The notes beneath the pieces were generated by a model that was not told the origin of the DNA, made no database searches, and saw only the letters and a program-made list of their open reading frames with translations. From assembly GCA_963714055.1 (NCBI GenBank), contig OY970227.1:2418001-2482000 (forward strand): 64,000 bases of DNA, read 5' to 3'. Each line of letters begins with the position of its first letter. The stretch's first letter is position 1. A program made the position numbers and the translations under genes. This stretch comes from JACDBE01 sp963714055. GTDB lineage: Bacteria; Actinomycetota; Acidimicrobiia; Spongiisociales; UBA5794. Shown here in pieces: positions 27,384 to 36,003 of the stretch.

Positions 27384-28723
27384 CCGACCCGAGCGACCGC
27401 ATGCGACTCGCCGACCGTGTCCTCGACCGCGTCGGCGACCGCGCCGAGGTCGAGGTCAGGGTGGCCGGCGGCACCTCGGCGCTGACCCGCTTCGCCAACT
27501 CCTTCGTCCACCAGAACGTCGGCGAGGAGGGCGACGTGGTTTCGCTGCGGGTTGCGCGGGGCGGTCGGGTGACATCGGGGACCACCTCGAACGTCCAGCC
27601 CGACCGTCTCGACGCCTTCGTCGAGGAGACGTTGCAGCGGAGCGAAGTCCAGCCGATCGACCCGCACTGGCCCGGTCTCACCACGGACGACCCCGGTGGT
27701 CCCGTGGTCGACCACTTCGACCCGGCTACCGCCGCCGCCGACCCGGCGGAGCGAGCGGCGCGGGTGGCGGCGTTCGTCGCCGCCGGTCCGGGGTTGAAGG
27801 CGGCCGGTTACTGCGAGACCACCGGCGCCGAGATCGCCTTCGCCAACTCGGCCGGGATCCGTCACGAGGGCCGATACAGCTCGGCGGTGCTGGACGGCAT
27901 CCACCAGACCGGCACGTCGGCGGGGTCGGGGCACGCCGCCTCCAACCGCCTCTCCGACATCGACGCCGCCGCGGTGGGTGCGCTGGCGGCGACCCGGGCG
28001 GTCGACGCCGCCAACCCGTACGACATCAAGCCGGGCCACTACGAGGTGGTGCTGGCGCCCGAGTGTGTGGCCACCGTCGCCATCTTCCTCGCCTACTACG
28101 GGTTCAACGGCAAGTTCGTCAACGAGGGCATGTCGTTCGTCGAGCCGGGCAGCCGGCAGTTCGACCCGGCAGTCACCCTGGCCGACGACGTCACCGATCC
28201 GAGGGCGGCCGGTGTCGGGTTCGACACCGAGGGCACCAGGCGCCGGCCGGTGACGTTGGTCGGCGGCGGGGTCTCGACCGGGCTGCTCCACGACCGCCGG
28301 ACGGCCGCCCAGGCGGGCGCCGAGTCGACCGGCCACGCCGCCCCGGGGAGCGAGGTGTACGGGCCGGTGCCCAGCGCCATGTTCTTCACCGGTGGCGACC
28401 AGTCCCCGGACGCCCTCATCGCCTCGGTGGAGCGCGGCGTCTATGTCGCCACCTTCAACTACTGCCGGGTGCTCGACCCGAAGACGATGGCGGTGACCGG
28501 GCTGACCCGCAACGGCACCTTCATGATCGAGAACGGGCAGATCACCGGTGCGGTCGGCGTGATGCGCTTCACCCAGTCGTTCCTCGGCGCCCTCGGGCCG
28601 GGCAACGTGCTCGGCGTCGGCGACGACGCCCGGTGGGCCGATTCGGAGTACGGCCCGCTGTTCGTGCACGCCCCGTCGCTGCGGCTGGGGGCGTGGCACT
28701 TCACCGGGGGCACCGAGGCGTGA
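27380..28723 (+). CDS. tldE: TldE/PmbA-like protease partner
   Basis: 447-aa non-metal partner of TldD. It lacks HExxxH, as TldE proteins do, and has the PmbA C-domain: ENGQITGAVGVMRFTQSFLG, GDQSPDALIASVERGVYVAT, VGGGVSTGLLHDRRTA, FVEPGSRQFDPAVTLADDV. GTG at 27380 overlaps the tldD stop (GTGA), and the stop overlaps the next start the same way, so the three genes form a coupled operon. Confidence 0.9.
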   Translation: MTDPSDRMRLADRVLDRVGDRAEVEVRVAGGTSALTRFANSFVHQNVGEEGDVVSLRVARGGRVTSGTTSNVQPDRLDAFVEETLQRSEVQPIDPHWPGLTTDDPGGPVVDHFDPATAAADPAERAARVAAFVAAGPGLKAAGYCETTGAEIAFANSAGIRHEGRYSSAVLDGIHQTGTSAGSGHAASNRLSDIDAAAVGALAATRAVDAANPYDIKPGHYEVVLAPECVATVAIFLAYYGFNGKFVNEGMSFVEPGSRQFDPAVTLADDVTDPRAAGVGFDTEGTRRRPVTLVGGGVSTGLLHDRRTAAQAGAESTGHAAPGSEVYGPVPSAMFFTGGDQSPDALIASVERGVYVATFNYCRVLDPKTMAVTGLTRNGTFMIENGQITGAVGVMRFTQSFLGALGPGNVLGVGDDARWADSEYGPLFVHAPSLRLGAWHFTGGTEA

Positions 28724-28944
28724 TCTCGGGCTGGCGCCGGGCCCGGTTGGTCCCGGTGGCCGAGTTCGACGACCGCCAGGCGGCCGAGGTGGCGTGGGGG
28801 TGGCTCCAGGAGGAGGACATCCCGGCGGTCGTCGAGACCGATCCCGGCGCCCTCGGCGGGCGGGTGCTGACCCGGGTCATGGTCGAGAAGGGTGCCGTCG
28901 ACGCCGCCCAACGCGTCATCGGCGACCACATACGCCGAACCTGA
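28720..28944 (+). CDS. DUF2007-like small protein
   Basis: 74-aa protein: RLVPVAEFDDRQAAEVAWGW, LQEEDIPAVVETDPGALGGR, VLTRVMVEKGAVDAAQRVIG. This resembles PF09413 (putative signal-transducing, ferredoxin-like fold), which is often a small ORF after larger genes. GTG at 28720 overlaps the tldE stop. The stop codon lies inside the left arm of the palindromic repeat at 28933, so the last residues (RRT) may be repeat-derived. Confidence 0.72.
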   Translation: MISGWRRARLVPVAEFDDRQAAEVAWGWLQEEDIPAVVETDPGALGGRVLTRVMVEKGAVDAAQRVIGDHIRRT

Positions 28945-29061
28945 GGTCCTGCCTTGTCGCTCCGATAGGTAATTGCCTGAAGTTCGACCGGGCGGTGATG
29001 CGGCTGGCGAAGATGAGGCGATCACCTATCGCTCCGATAGGTGAGGACCTCAGGTTCGGCG
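28933..29061. repeat. Inverted pair of ~53-bp palindromic units (copies A and B)
   Basis: CGCCGAACCTGAGGTCCT (28933-28950) is repeated as its exact reverse complement at 29044-29061. Each arm begins a unit found again at 43578 and 44714. Within a unit an outer CGAACCTGAGG...CCTGAAGTTCG pairing encloses an inner hairpin CCTATCG-CTC-CGATAGG (29025-29041 in copy B). The pair fills the gap between the convergent DUF2007 and malQ genes, where it could act as a bidirectional terminator. It resembles REP/BIME elements in layout. Confidence 0.85.
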
Positions 29062-29075
29062 CCCTTGCGGCGTTT

Positions 29076-31682
29076 TCAGCGGCCCGAGTTGGCGACCATC
29101 CGGCGGACCCGTTCGCTGAAGGCGGTGTCGGCGACGAGGTCCTCGACGCCGACGTGCAGCCGGTAGGCCCAGTTGTGGTGGCGATCGGCGGGCTGGTTGA
29201 TCCGTTCGGTGCGGCCGTCGGCTCGGCGCAGCCGCTCCTCCACGGCGAGCAGGTCGGCGACGGGGATGATGCAGAGCATCGCCGGCGAGTCGAGGTGGCG
29301 GCGCAGGATGGCCTCGACCAGCTCGGGTCCGGCCCGCTCCGGCGGAGGATCGCTCCTGCCCAACGCCTGGTGCCAGTAGCGGGCAGACAGCGCGGGATCC
29401 TCCTCCCACCATTCGACCAGCGGCGACATGTCGTGGGTTCCCGGGCTCACCACCGACAGGTAGGGAGCGTCGGCCGGGTCGGAGATCCAGGCCCCGAGGG
29501 CTTTCGGCATCCGCTCGATCTCGAGCCCGAGCAGGCCGAGCCGGTTCATCACCTCCGGGACCATCGCCGGGACCATGCCGAGGTCCTCGCCGCAGGCGAG
29601 CATGTCGGTGGCGTTGATCACCGCGGGGAGCGTGGCCCGCCCGTGCTCCTCCCACTGGCGGTCGTGGCGGCGATGGAAGAAGTCCTCGGCCATGAGATCG
29701 ACCCGCCGCTGCTGGTCGGGGGACAGCCGGCGGTATCGCTCGGTGGCGTCCCAGGAGATGCGGGGTTGGAAGCCATCGTCGACCCGCACCAGCAGGGCGT
29801 CGGCGGCCAAGTCGAGCAGCCGCCGCTTCACCCCGGCCCGTTCCGGCGCCGCGATGCCGGCGAGCCCGTCGCTGTCGATCGCTTCGGCCAGTTCGACCTG
29901 GGTGGCGTGGACGAAGCGGAGGTCGTCGTCCGGGCCGGTGAAGAACCGCTCCCGGAGCAGCGGCGCCGCCTCTCCGAACTCACCCGTAAGCCGGTCGACA
30001 TCGACCTGTGGGACGAGCAACGGTCCCGGGTCGAGGTCGCCGAGGGCGTCGGTCACCTCTTCCGCCGAGAGGGGCAGGCAGGGTCGGAACCGGCCGAGCA
30101 GCCCGTCGATCGATTCGGGCGGGACCTCCCAGATGCGGAAGAACCCGAGGACGTGGTCGATGCGGTAGGCGTCGACGTACGCCGCCATCGCCCGGAATCG
30201 GTCGCGCCACCAGGCGAACCCGTCAGCGGCCATCGCCTCCCAGTCGTACGTGGGGAACCCCCAGTTCTGGCCCCGCACGGCGAAGGCGTCGGGGGGTGCC
30301 CCCGCCTGGGTGCCGTGGTTGAACAATGCGGGCCGGGACCACGTCTCCACGCTGTGCGGCGACACCCCGATCGGGAGATCACCCTTCAGGGCGATCCCGC
30401 GGCGCCGAGCGTGGTCGGCGGCCTCGCCGAACTGGCGATGGAGGTGGTGCTGGATCCACCAGTGGAACCGGAGGTCGTCGTGCTCGGACCGGTTGGCGAT
30501 CATCCGCTCCAGGGCCTCCGGGTCGAACCGCTGGTGGTCCGGCCACCCGGCGCTGTCGGCGGTCCCGTAGCGGTCGCGGAGCACGCACCACATCGAGTAG
30601 GGGCCGAGCCAGCCCCACTGGGACTCGACGAAGGCGACGAAGTCCCGGTCCATGTCGAGCCACGGCCGGGCGACGTCGTAGCCGCGGCGGGCGATCGACA
30701 GCTTCCGCTCGATCACGCGGTCGTAGGCGATCTCCGGCTCCGGGTCGAGCTCGGCGCGGGCCTCGGCCACCATGGCGGACATCTCGCCGATGCGGAGGTC
30801 GTCCAGGTCGAGGTACATGGGATGGAGCGCCCGCACCGACGTGACGTCATACGGGTACGAGTCCGCCCAGTCGTGGGTCTTGATCGAGTCGTTGACGGGG
30901 AGGAGCTGCACGACGGTCATCCCGGCCTCGGCCGCCCAGTCGACGAACGGGATCAGATCGGTGAACTGCCCGACCCCGACCGACCGGGCGGTGCGCAGGG
31001 AGAACACCGGGAGGGCCACCCCGGCGCCGCGCCACACACCGAAGCCGTGGAGTCGATCGTCGCTGACCAGGACCGGCCCGGGCATGTCCGGAGGGAGCGT
31101 CCGGTTGCCACCCTGCTCCCAGGCCACCGTTCCGGCGTCGTCGACGAGCACCACCTTGTACTCCGCCCCGGCGACGTCGGCGGCCGTCGCCTGCACGGTG
31201 ACCCGCCACCACGGGAACGGAGCTGGCCGCATCGCCGCGGCTCTTCCTGCTTCCCAGTCGCCGAGGGCGGGGCCGGACCCCACGATCGCCGGGCGGTGGC
31301 CCGGCGGTACGTCAGGGGCGAGCACGGTGAAGGTGACTCCGGTGGGCGGTCCACCGGTGGGAGAGCCGTGACGTGAGGCGACCGCGTTGCGGAACAGTGC
31401 GGAGGTCAACGCCGGCAGCTCGGGGTCGGGACGGCGCCAGCGGTCGACGACGGTGCCGGTGTCGGTGGCGAAGCCGGGCGCCGCCCGCCACCCGGGCTCG
31501 ACGGCGACCACCTCGCCGGCGGCGCTGAGCCGGTACCGGTAAGCGGCTCCACGGTAGGTGACGACCTCCGCCGACCACCAGCCCCCGCCCAGCCAGGTCA
31601 TCGGCGTGGGCCGGTCCTCGACGACGACCTCGAGCGACTCCCCGAGCGCGGTCTCGTAGTGGACGCTGCAGGTGAGCTGCAT
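29076..31682 (-). CDS. malQ: 4-alpha-glucanotransferase with N-terminal starch-binding domains
   Basis: 868-aa GH77 amylomaltase, transferring alpha-1,4-glucan chains between maltooligosaccharides or glycogen. The catalytic part has DSYPYDVTSVRALHPMYLDL, the nucleophile region YRIDHVLGFFRIWEVP, the acid/base region CGEDLGMVPAMVPEVM and the transition-state SPGTHDMSPLVEWWEED. The N-terminus has two CBM20-like beta modules (CSVHYETALGESLEVVV and TFTVLAPDVPPGHRPAIVGS with LGDWEAG). That order and size resemble plant DPE2 more than the shorter E. coli MalQ. The ATG at 31682 starts at the first CBM. Confidence 0.93.
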   Translation of the reverse strand: MQLTCSVHYETALGESLEVVVEDRPTPMTWLGGGWWSAEVVTYRGAAYRYRLSAAGEVVAVEPGWRAAPGFATDTGTVVDRWRRPDPELPALTSALFRNAVASRHGSPTGGPPTGVTFTVLAPDVPPGHRPAIVGSGPALGDWEAGRAAAMRPAPFPWWRVTVQATAADVAGAEYKVVLVDDAGTVAWEQGGNRTLPPDMPGPVLVSDDRLHGFGVWRGAGVALPVFSLRTARSVGVGQFTDLIPFVDWAAEAGMTVVQLLPVNDSIKTHDWADSYPYDVTSVRALHPMYLDLDDLRIGEMSAMVAEARAELDPEPEIAYDRVIERKLSIARRGYDVARPWLDMDRDFVAFVESQWGWLGPYSMWCVLRDRYGTADSAGWPDHQRFDPEALERMIANRSEHDDLRFHWWIQHHLHRQFGEAADHARRRGIALKGDLPIGVSPHSVETWSRPALFNHGTQAGAPPDAFAVRGQNWGFPTYDWEAMAADGFAWWRDRFRAMAAYVDAYRIDHVLGFFRIWEVPPESIDGLLGRFRPCLPLSAEEVTDALGDLDPGPLLVPQVDVDRLTGEFGEAAPLLRERFFTGPDDDLRFVHATQVELAEAIDSDGLAGIAAPERAGVKRRLLDLAADALLVRVDDGFQPRISWDATERYRRLSPDQQRRVDLMAEDFFHRRHDRQWEEHGRATLPAVINATDMLACGEDLGMVPAMVPEVMNRLGLLGLEIERMPKALGAWISDPADAPYLSVVSPGTHDMSPLVEWWEEDPALSARYWHQALGRSDPPPERAGPELVEAILRRHLDSPAMLCIIPVADLLAVEERLRRADGRTERINQPADRHHNWAYRLHVGVEDLVADTAFSERVRRMVANSGR

Positions 31683-31743
31683 GTACCGGGAAAGGTAGTT
31701 GGTCGCCCGGTCGCCGACTCCGCCGGCCCGCGCCGACCTCAGG

Positions 31744-32244
31744 TCAGAACGTGAAGCGGGTGGCGTCGGTGGGGAAGGAGAACCAGGCCATGGCACGGCT
31801 CGGGCTGAACGCGAACAGGCCCTGGCCCCGCTCACCTTCCCAGCCGTCGGGGCCGGGGGAGTAGCCCGAGTCGTGGTACTTGGCGTACGCCTCGGCGAGC
31901 CGACCTCGGAACTCCTCGCCGGGATCGCCGGCGACCCGCGACTCACCCTCGACGATCACCGCCTCGGTGCCGTTCTCGAGGTGGATGACGCAACGGGGCT
32001 CGGTGGCCAGGTTGCGCGCGTTGACCGTGGTCGGCGCCCCGTCGTACCAGAGGCGTCCGTCCACCCAGACCCCCCACCGGGGCACGACGTGGGGCCGCCC
32101 GTCCGGCCGCACGGTGGCGATCCAGTACACGGGCGACGCCACCAGCCGCTCCTCGACCTGTGCCCAGGTGAGCATCCCGTCGGTCGTCTCCGGGATGCCG
32201 TAGCCCTCGGGAAAGATCGGCCGGTCGGTGACGGGATCGGACAT
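31744..32244 (-). CDS. Pyridoxamine-5'-phosphate oxidase-like (PPOX class) protein
   Basis: 166-aa split-barrel flavin/F420-type protein: WAQVEERLVASPVYWIATVR, PDGRPHVVPRWGVWVDGRLW, YDGAPTTVNARNLATEPRCV. These are the usual strands of the PPOX class, which includes F420- or FMN-dependent reductases and haem-binding members. The C-terminus SRAMAWFSFPTDATRFTF is typical of actinobacterial members. TAGCAT lies 8 nt upstream of the ATG. Substrate unknown. Confidence 0.85.
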   Translation of the reverse strand: MSDPVTDRPIFPEGYGIPETTDGMLTWAQVEERLVASPVYWIATVRPDGRPHVVPRWGVWVDGRLWYDGAPTTVNARNLATEPRCVIHLENGTEAVIVEGESRVAGDPGEEFRGRLAEAYAKYHDSGYSPGPDGWEGERGQGLFAFSPSRAMAWFSFPTDATRFTF

Positions 32245-32269
32245 GGGCGGCGATGCTAGGCGGCCGCCG

Positions 32270-33694
32270 TCAGGCGAAGCTGCGCCGCAGCGCCGAAGTG
32301 GCGGCGTGGTAGCCGCTCATGGCGTGGGTACCGGCGCCGGGTGGAGTCGCCGCCGAGCACAGGTACAGACCGTCCCCGGGCAACGTGTAGGGATCGAGGC
32401 TCCACGTCGGCCGGCCGATGGTCTGACCGACGGTGAGCGCCCCGCCGGCGATGGTGCCGGCCACGTTGTTCGGGTTGTACAGCTCCAGATGGGCGGGCGG
32501 GGCGACATGGGTCGCCACGACGATGTCCCGGAACCCGGGGGCGTAGCGCTCGATCTGGCGGAGGATCGGCTCGGCCGAGTCGCCGGCGTGGCCCTGGGGG
32601 ACGTGGGCATACGCCCAGGCGCTGTGACCACCGGCCGGTGCCCGGCCCGGGTCGATCACCGACGGTTGGGTGAGGATGACGTAGGGGTTGGGGTCGGCCA
32701 TTCCTTCCCAGGCCGCCCGCTCCCCGGCGGCGATCTCCTCGAGAGTCCCGCCGAGGTGGACGGTGCTCGCCCGCCGGGCCGGCTCGTAGTCCCAGGGGAT
32801 GGGCCCGTCCAGCGCCAGGTCGACCTTGAGCACCGCCGGGCCATACTCCCACTTCTCCATCCGGCGGACGAAGCGTGACGGCAGCCGGTCGCCGGCGATG
32901 CGGACCAGGCCGGCCGGCGCCACGTCGAGCACCACCGCCTTCGCCTCGGGGAGCTCGTCGAGCGAGTCGACCCACCACCCGGTCACGATCTCGCCCCCGA
33001 GGCTGCGCAGGTGGGCGGCCATGGCGTCGACGAGCGCCGAGGAGCCACCGGCCGCCACCGGCCACCCACGATGGTGGGCGATCATCGCCATGACCACCGC
33101 CATCGCCCCGGTGAGCGGGCGTGACAGCGGCATGACCGTGTGGCCGGCGAGACCGGCGAACAGTCCGCGCACCTCGGGAGTAGTGAAGCGCCGGGCCAGC
33201 CTGGTCATCGGCACCGGCGCCAGGAGCCCGAGCCTGACCAGCTTGTGCGGGCTCCTCGGGATGCGCAGCAGCGGGTTGAGGATGGTGTCGATGAGCAGGC
33301 CGGCATGGTCGACCGGCCACGTCATCAGCGCCCGATAGGCGTCGGCGTCGGCGCCCATGGCGGCGGCGGTCTCCTCGATGGTCCCGGCGATCATCGCCCC
33401 GCGCTCCCCGGCGAAGGGATGGGCGACGGCGACCTCGGGGGTCAACCAGGTCAGACCGTGCTCGTCGAGCGGGAGGCCCGACAGGAACGGGGAGACGGCG
33501 GCGAACGGGTGAACCGACGAGCACACGTCGTGCCGGTACCCGGGAATGGTGAGCTCGGCGGTGCGGGCACCCCCGCCGATCACCGGTGACCCCTCGATGA
33601 CCAGGACGCCGAGGTCGTGGCGGGCCAGCTCGATGGCGGCGCCCAGCCCGTTGGGCCCGGAACCGACGACGACGGCGTCGTAGCGCTCGGTCAC
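32270..33694 (-). CDS. Phytoene-desaturase-like FAD oxidoreductase
   Basis: 474-aa NAD(P)/FAD-dependent amine-oxidase-fold protein of the CrtI-like group. The N-terminal Rossmann motif is DAVVVGSGPNGLGAAIELAR, followed by VLVIEGSPVIGGGARTAEL and GYRHDVCSSVHPFAAVSPF. Near the C-terminus SLDPYTLPGDGLYLCSAATP and PGAGTHAMSGYHAA form the second FAD region. There are no other carotenoid genes in the window, so it need not act on phytoene. GTG at 33694 leads directly into the Rossmann strand. Divergent from ccmA. Confidence 0.85.
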   Translation of the reverse strand: MTERYDAVVVGSGPNGLGAAIELARHDLGVLVIEGSPVIGGGARTAELTIPGYRHDVCSSVHPFAAVSPFLSGLPLDEHGLTWLTPEVAVAHPFAGERGAMIAGTIEETAAAMGADADAYRALMTWPVDHAGLLIDTILNPLLRIPRSPHKLVRLGLLAPVPMTRLARRFTTPEVRGLFAGLAGHTVMPLSRPLTGAMAVVMAMIAHHRGWPVAAGGSSALVDAMAAHLRSLGGEIVTGWWVDSLDELPEAKAVVLDVAPAGLVRIAGDRLPSRFVRRMEKWEYGPAVLKVDLALDGPIPWDYEPARRASTVHLGGTLEEIAAGERAAWEGMADPNPYVILTQPSVIDPGRAPAGGHSAWAYAHVPQGHAGDSAEPILRQIERYAPGFRDIVVATHVAPPAHLELYNPNNVAGTIAGGALTVGQTIGRPTWSLDPYTLPGDGLYLCSAATPPGAGTHAMSGYHAATSALRRSFA

Positions 33695-33800
33695 GGCGTC
33701 TGCACCAGGCGGTCTCCTCGGGGGCGGCAAGCCGATCCGGCGCTTCGCCGGAGGGCATCGCCCCACGCTACCGCCCGCCCGGTGGGGTGCGTCCGCGCCG

Positions 33801-33832
33801 GCCCTTCGTAGACTGGCCCCTTCGTAGACTGG
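33801..33832 (+). repeat. 16-bp tandem duplication carrying the ccmA -10 box
   Basis: CCCTTCGTAGACTGG occurs twice back to back (33801-33816 and 33817-33832). Each copy contains TAGACT, and the second TAGACT (33825-33830) is 6 nt before the GTG of ccmA. The promoter -10 element has therefore been duplicated; the copy nearest the gene has leaderless spacing. Confidence 0.7.
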
Positions 33833-33836
33833 CACT

Positions 33837-34475
33837 GTGGCTGAGCCGGTGGTATCCCTCGACGGCGTATCGGTCCGGATCGGCGCCGTCACGGTGCTCC
33901 GGTCGCTCGACCTCACCATCGCCCGTGGGGATGTGGTCGGCCTGTTCGGCGGGAACGGCGCAGGCAAGACCACCCTCCTTCGCCTCCTCGCCACCGAGCT
34001 CGTCCCCTCATCGGGGTCGGCGACGGTCCTCGGCGTCGACCTCGCCACCGGGCGGCGCATCGACCTCCGCCGTCGCATCGGCATGGTCGGGCACACCCCG
34101 ACGCTGTACCAGGAGCTCTCCCTGGCGGAGAACCTCGCCTTCGCCGCCAAGGTGACCGGCACCCACCCCGACCGTGCCGTCGACGCCCTCGCCACCGTCG
34201 GGCTGGCCGCCGTCGCCGACCGCCGCGCCGCCGCCTGCTCCTACGGGATGCAGCGTCGGGCCGAGCTGGCGAGGGAGCTGATGTTGCGGCCCAGCCTGTT
34301 GCTGCTCGACGAGCCCCACTCGGCGCTCGACGCCTCGTCCGCCGACATCGTCGGCCACCTGGTGGACACCGTCACCGCCGACGGTGGCGCCGCCGTGCTG
34401 GTGTCCCACGACCGGGAGCGGATCGAGAAGCTGGCGAGCCGCACCGTCGAGCTCGCCGGAGGGCGGCTGGCGTGA
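33837..34475 (+). CDS. ccmA: Haem exporter ATP-binding protein CcmA
   Basis: 212-aa ATPase of the CcmABCD complex, which releases holo-CcmE during cytochrome c maturation. Walker A is GNGAGKTTLL, the Q-loop region is GHTPTLYQELSLAENLAF, the signature is a diverged SYGMQRRAELARELM, Walker B is LLLLDEPHSALDASS, and the H-loop is LVSHDRER. The short length with little after the H-loop is typical of CcmA. First gene of the ccm operon; GTG start with a -10 box 6 nt upstream. Overlaps ccmB by 4 nt. Confidence 0.88.
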   Translation: MAEPVVSLDGVSVRIGAVTVLRSLDLTIARGDVVGLFGGNGAGKTTLLRLLATELVPSSGSATVLGVDLATGRRIDLRRRIGMVGHTPTLYQELSLAENLAFAAKVTGTHPDRAVDALATVGLAAVADRRAAACSYGMQRRAELARELMLRPSLLLLDEPHSALDASSADIVGHLVDTVTADGGAAVLVSHDRERIEKLASRTVELAGGRLA

Positions 34476-35134
34476 CCACCGACCCGGGCATCGCCGCCCA
34501 GGCGGTCGCCGTGGCGGGGCGCGACCTGCGGCGCGAGCGGCGCCGCGGCGAGGTCGCCTGGGTGACCATCCCGTTCGGCGCCGTCTCACTCTTGCTGCTC
34601 CCTCTCGCCGTCGGCGTGGACGCCGCCATGCTGCGCGCCATCGGGCCCGGCTTGTTCTGGGTCGTGGTGCTGCTCTTCGGGGTCCTGGTCACCGTGCGCC
34701 GCACCGCGGACATGGGCGCAACCGCCGGCATCCGCCTGGGGATCGACCCGGCCGCCTCCTTCCTCGGCGCCGCCGCCGCCAACGCCGTGTTGCTGCTGGT
34801 CTTCGAGGCGGTGGTCGGAGTGGTGGCGGTGCTCCTCTACGACCTCGACCTGTCCGGGTGGCCCTGGCTGCTGGTCGTGATTCCGGGGGTGGCCGTCGGT
34901 CTCGCGCTGCTGGGGACGCTGGCCGCCGCGGTGTCCTCCGGCGCCGGCTCGCCCAGCCTCGTCCCGTTCCTGGTGGCTCCCCTTGCCGTCCCGCTGCTGA
35001 TCGGAGCCACCCAGGCCGCCGGGTTGGAGGGCGGCGGCGGTATCCTGCCCTGGGTGCTGATGGTGCTCCTCGTGGACGTGGTGGCCCTCGTCCTCGGCGT
35101 CGTCACCGCCCGCCCACTCCAGGAGGCCGGATGA
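34472..35134 (+). CDS. ccmB: Haem exporter permease CcmB
   Basis: 220-aa six-TM membrane protein starting AVAVAGRDLRRERRRGEVAW, the usual CcmB entry (RDL..E.R..E). Further features are VLVTVRRTADMGATAGIRLG, FLGAAAANAVLLLVFEAVVG, SGAGSPSLVPFLVAPLAVPL and LLIGATQAAG; the last two contain the conserved LVPFL..P..VP.LIGA pattern. Works with CcmA, C and D. GTG at 34472 and the stop at 35134 both overlap the neighbours by 4 nt. Confidence 0.9.
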   Translation: MTTDPGIAAQAVAVAGRDLRRERRRGEVAWVTIPFGAVSLLLLPLAVGVDAAMLRAIGPGLFWVVVLLFGVLVTVRRTADMGATAGIRLGIDPAASFLGAAAANAVLLLVFEAVVGVVAVLLYDLDLSGWPWLLVVIPGVAVGLALLGTLAAAVSSGAGSPSLVPFLVAPLAVPLLIGATQAAGLEGGGGILPWVLMVLLVDVVALVLGVVTARPLQEAG

Positions 35135-35883
35135 TCGAGACGACCGAGACGCCCTCCGCCGGGCGGCGACGCATCGGCGTTCTCGACTATGCCGCCCTTG
35201 GCGGTGTCGCCGTCGCCCTCGCCCTGGCATTCGCCACTCCCCCGGAAGCCACCCAGGGCAACGTCGCCCGCCTGTTCTACCTGCACGTCCCCACCATCTT
35301 CACCGCCTACCTGTGCTTCGGGCTCACCCTCGTGGGCGGGCTCGGCTACCTGGTCACGAGAACGCTGCGCTTCGACCACGTCGCCGTCGCCGCCGCCGAG
35401 GTCGGCGTGCTCTACACCGGGCTGGCGGTGCTCGGTGGCATGATCTGGGCCAAGCCCACCTGGGGGGTCTACTGGACGTGGAGCGCCCGGTTGATCCTCA
35501 CCGCGGTGATGTTCTTCGCCTATCTCGGGTACCTGGCGCTGCGTCGGGCGATCGACGATCCGGTGGCTCGGGCGCGCCGGTCGGCGGTGCTCGGCATCGT
35601 GCTCATCGGGATCATCCCGATCGTCCACTTCTCGGTCATCTGGTGGCGGGACGTCCACCAGCCGCCGACCCTGCTGCGACCCGACGAGATGCAGATCGAC
35701 GGGCCGCTGCTCGCCGCCTTCTTCGCCGGGATGATCGCCTACATGGTGGTGGCAGCCGCCCTCATCGTGCGCCGCTACCGGCTCGCCGACCTCGAGGCCC
35801 GACTGGACGCCAGGCTGGCGGCCACCGGGACCCCGGTGGCCGGCGACGCCGTCGCCGCCCCGATGCTGGAGGGTGGGCCGTGA
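35131..35883 (+). CDS. ccmC: Haem chaperone CcmC
   Basis: 250-aa membrane protein that attaches haem to CcmE. The WWD-like periplasmic motif is WGVYWTWSARLILTAVMFFA (WGTYWxWD in proteobacteria; here Ser replaces Asp). Conserved histidines are in FYLHVPTIFTAYLCF and PIVHFSVIWWRDVHQPPTLL. About six TM helices. ATG at 35131 overlaps ccmB. The Asp-to-Ser in the WWD motif is worth noting but is seen in CcmC/CcsA relatives outside proteobacteria, as far as I recall. Confidence 0.92.
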   Translation: MIETTETPSAGRRRIGVLDYAALGGVAVALALAFATPPEATQGNVARLFYLHVPTIFTAYLCFGLTLVGGLGYLVTRTLRFDHVAVAAAEVGVLYTGLAVLGGMIWAKPTWGVYWTWSARLILTAVMFFAYLGYLALRRAIDDPVARARRSAVLGIVLIGIIPIVHFSVIWWRDVHQPPTLLRPDEMQIDGPLLAAFFAGMIAYMVVAAALIVRRYRLADLEARLDARLAATGTPVAGDAVAAPMLEGGP

Positions 35884-36002
35884 ACGGTTGGGGATGGGTC
35901 ATGTGGGGATACGGGCTGACGGCTCTGGTCCTGGTCGGTTACACCTGGTCGCTGGCGATGCGCACCAGGGCCGTCGCCAGGAAGCTCGACCAGCTGGGCT
36001 GA
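35880..36002 (+). CDS. ccmD: CcmD-like small membrane protein
   Basis: 40-aa protein with one TM: WVMWGYGLTALVLVGYTWSL followed by a basic tail (AMRTRAVARKLDQLG). Length, the aromatic N-terminus, single helix and position between ccmC and ccmE identify it as CcmD, which stabilises the CcmABC-CcmE complex. GTG at 35880 overlaps the ccmC stop. Confidence 0.85.
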   Translation: MNGWGWVMWGYGLTALVLVGYTWSLAMRTRAVARKLDQLG

Positions 36003-36003
36003 C

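Noticed and set aside
25940..28723. 927-codon frame running through tldD into tldE
   Set aside because: Only the part from 27380 is protein-like (TldE). The rest is a shadow frame of tldD.
28794..31376. Long plus-strand open frame of 860 codons
   Set aside because: It is antisense to malQ, whose GH77 motifs are unmistakable. High GC makes long antisense frames common.
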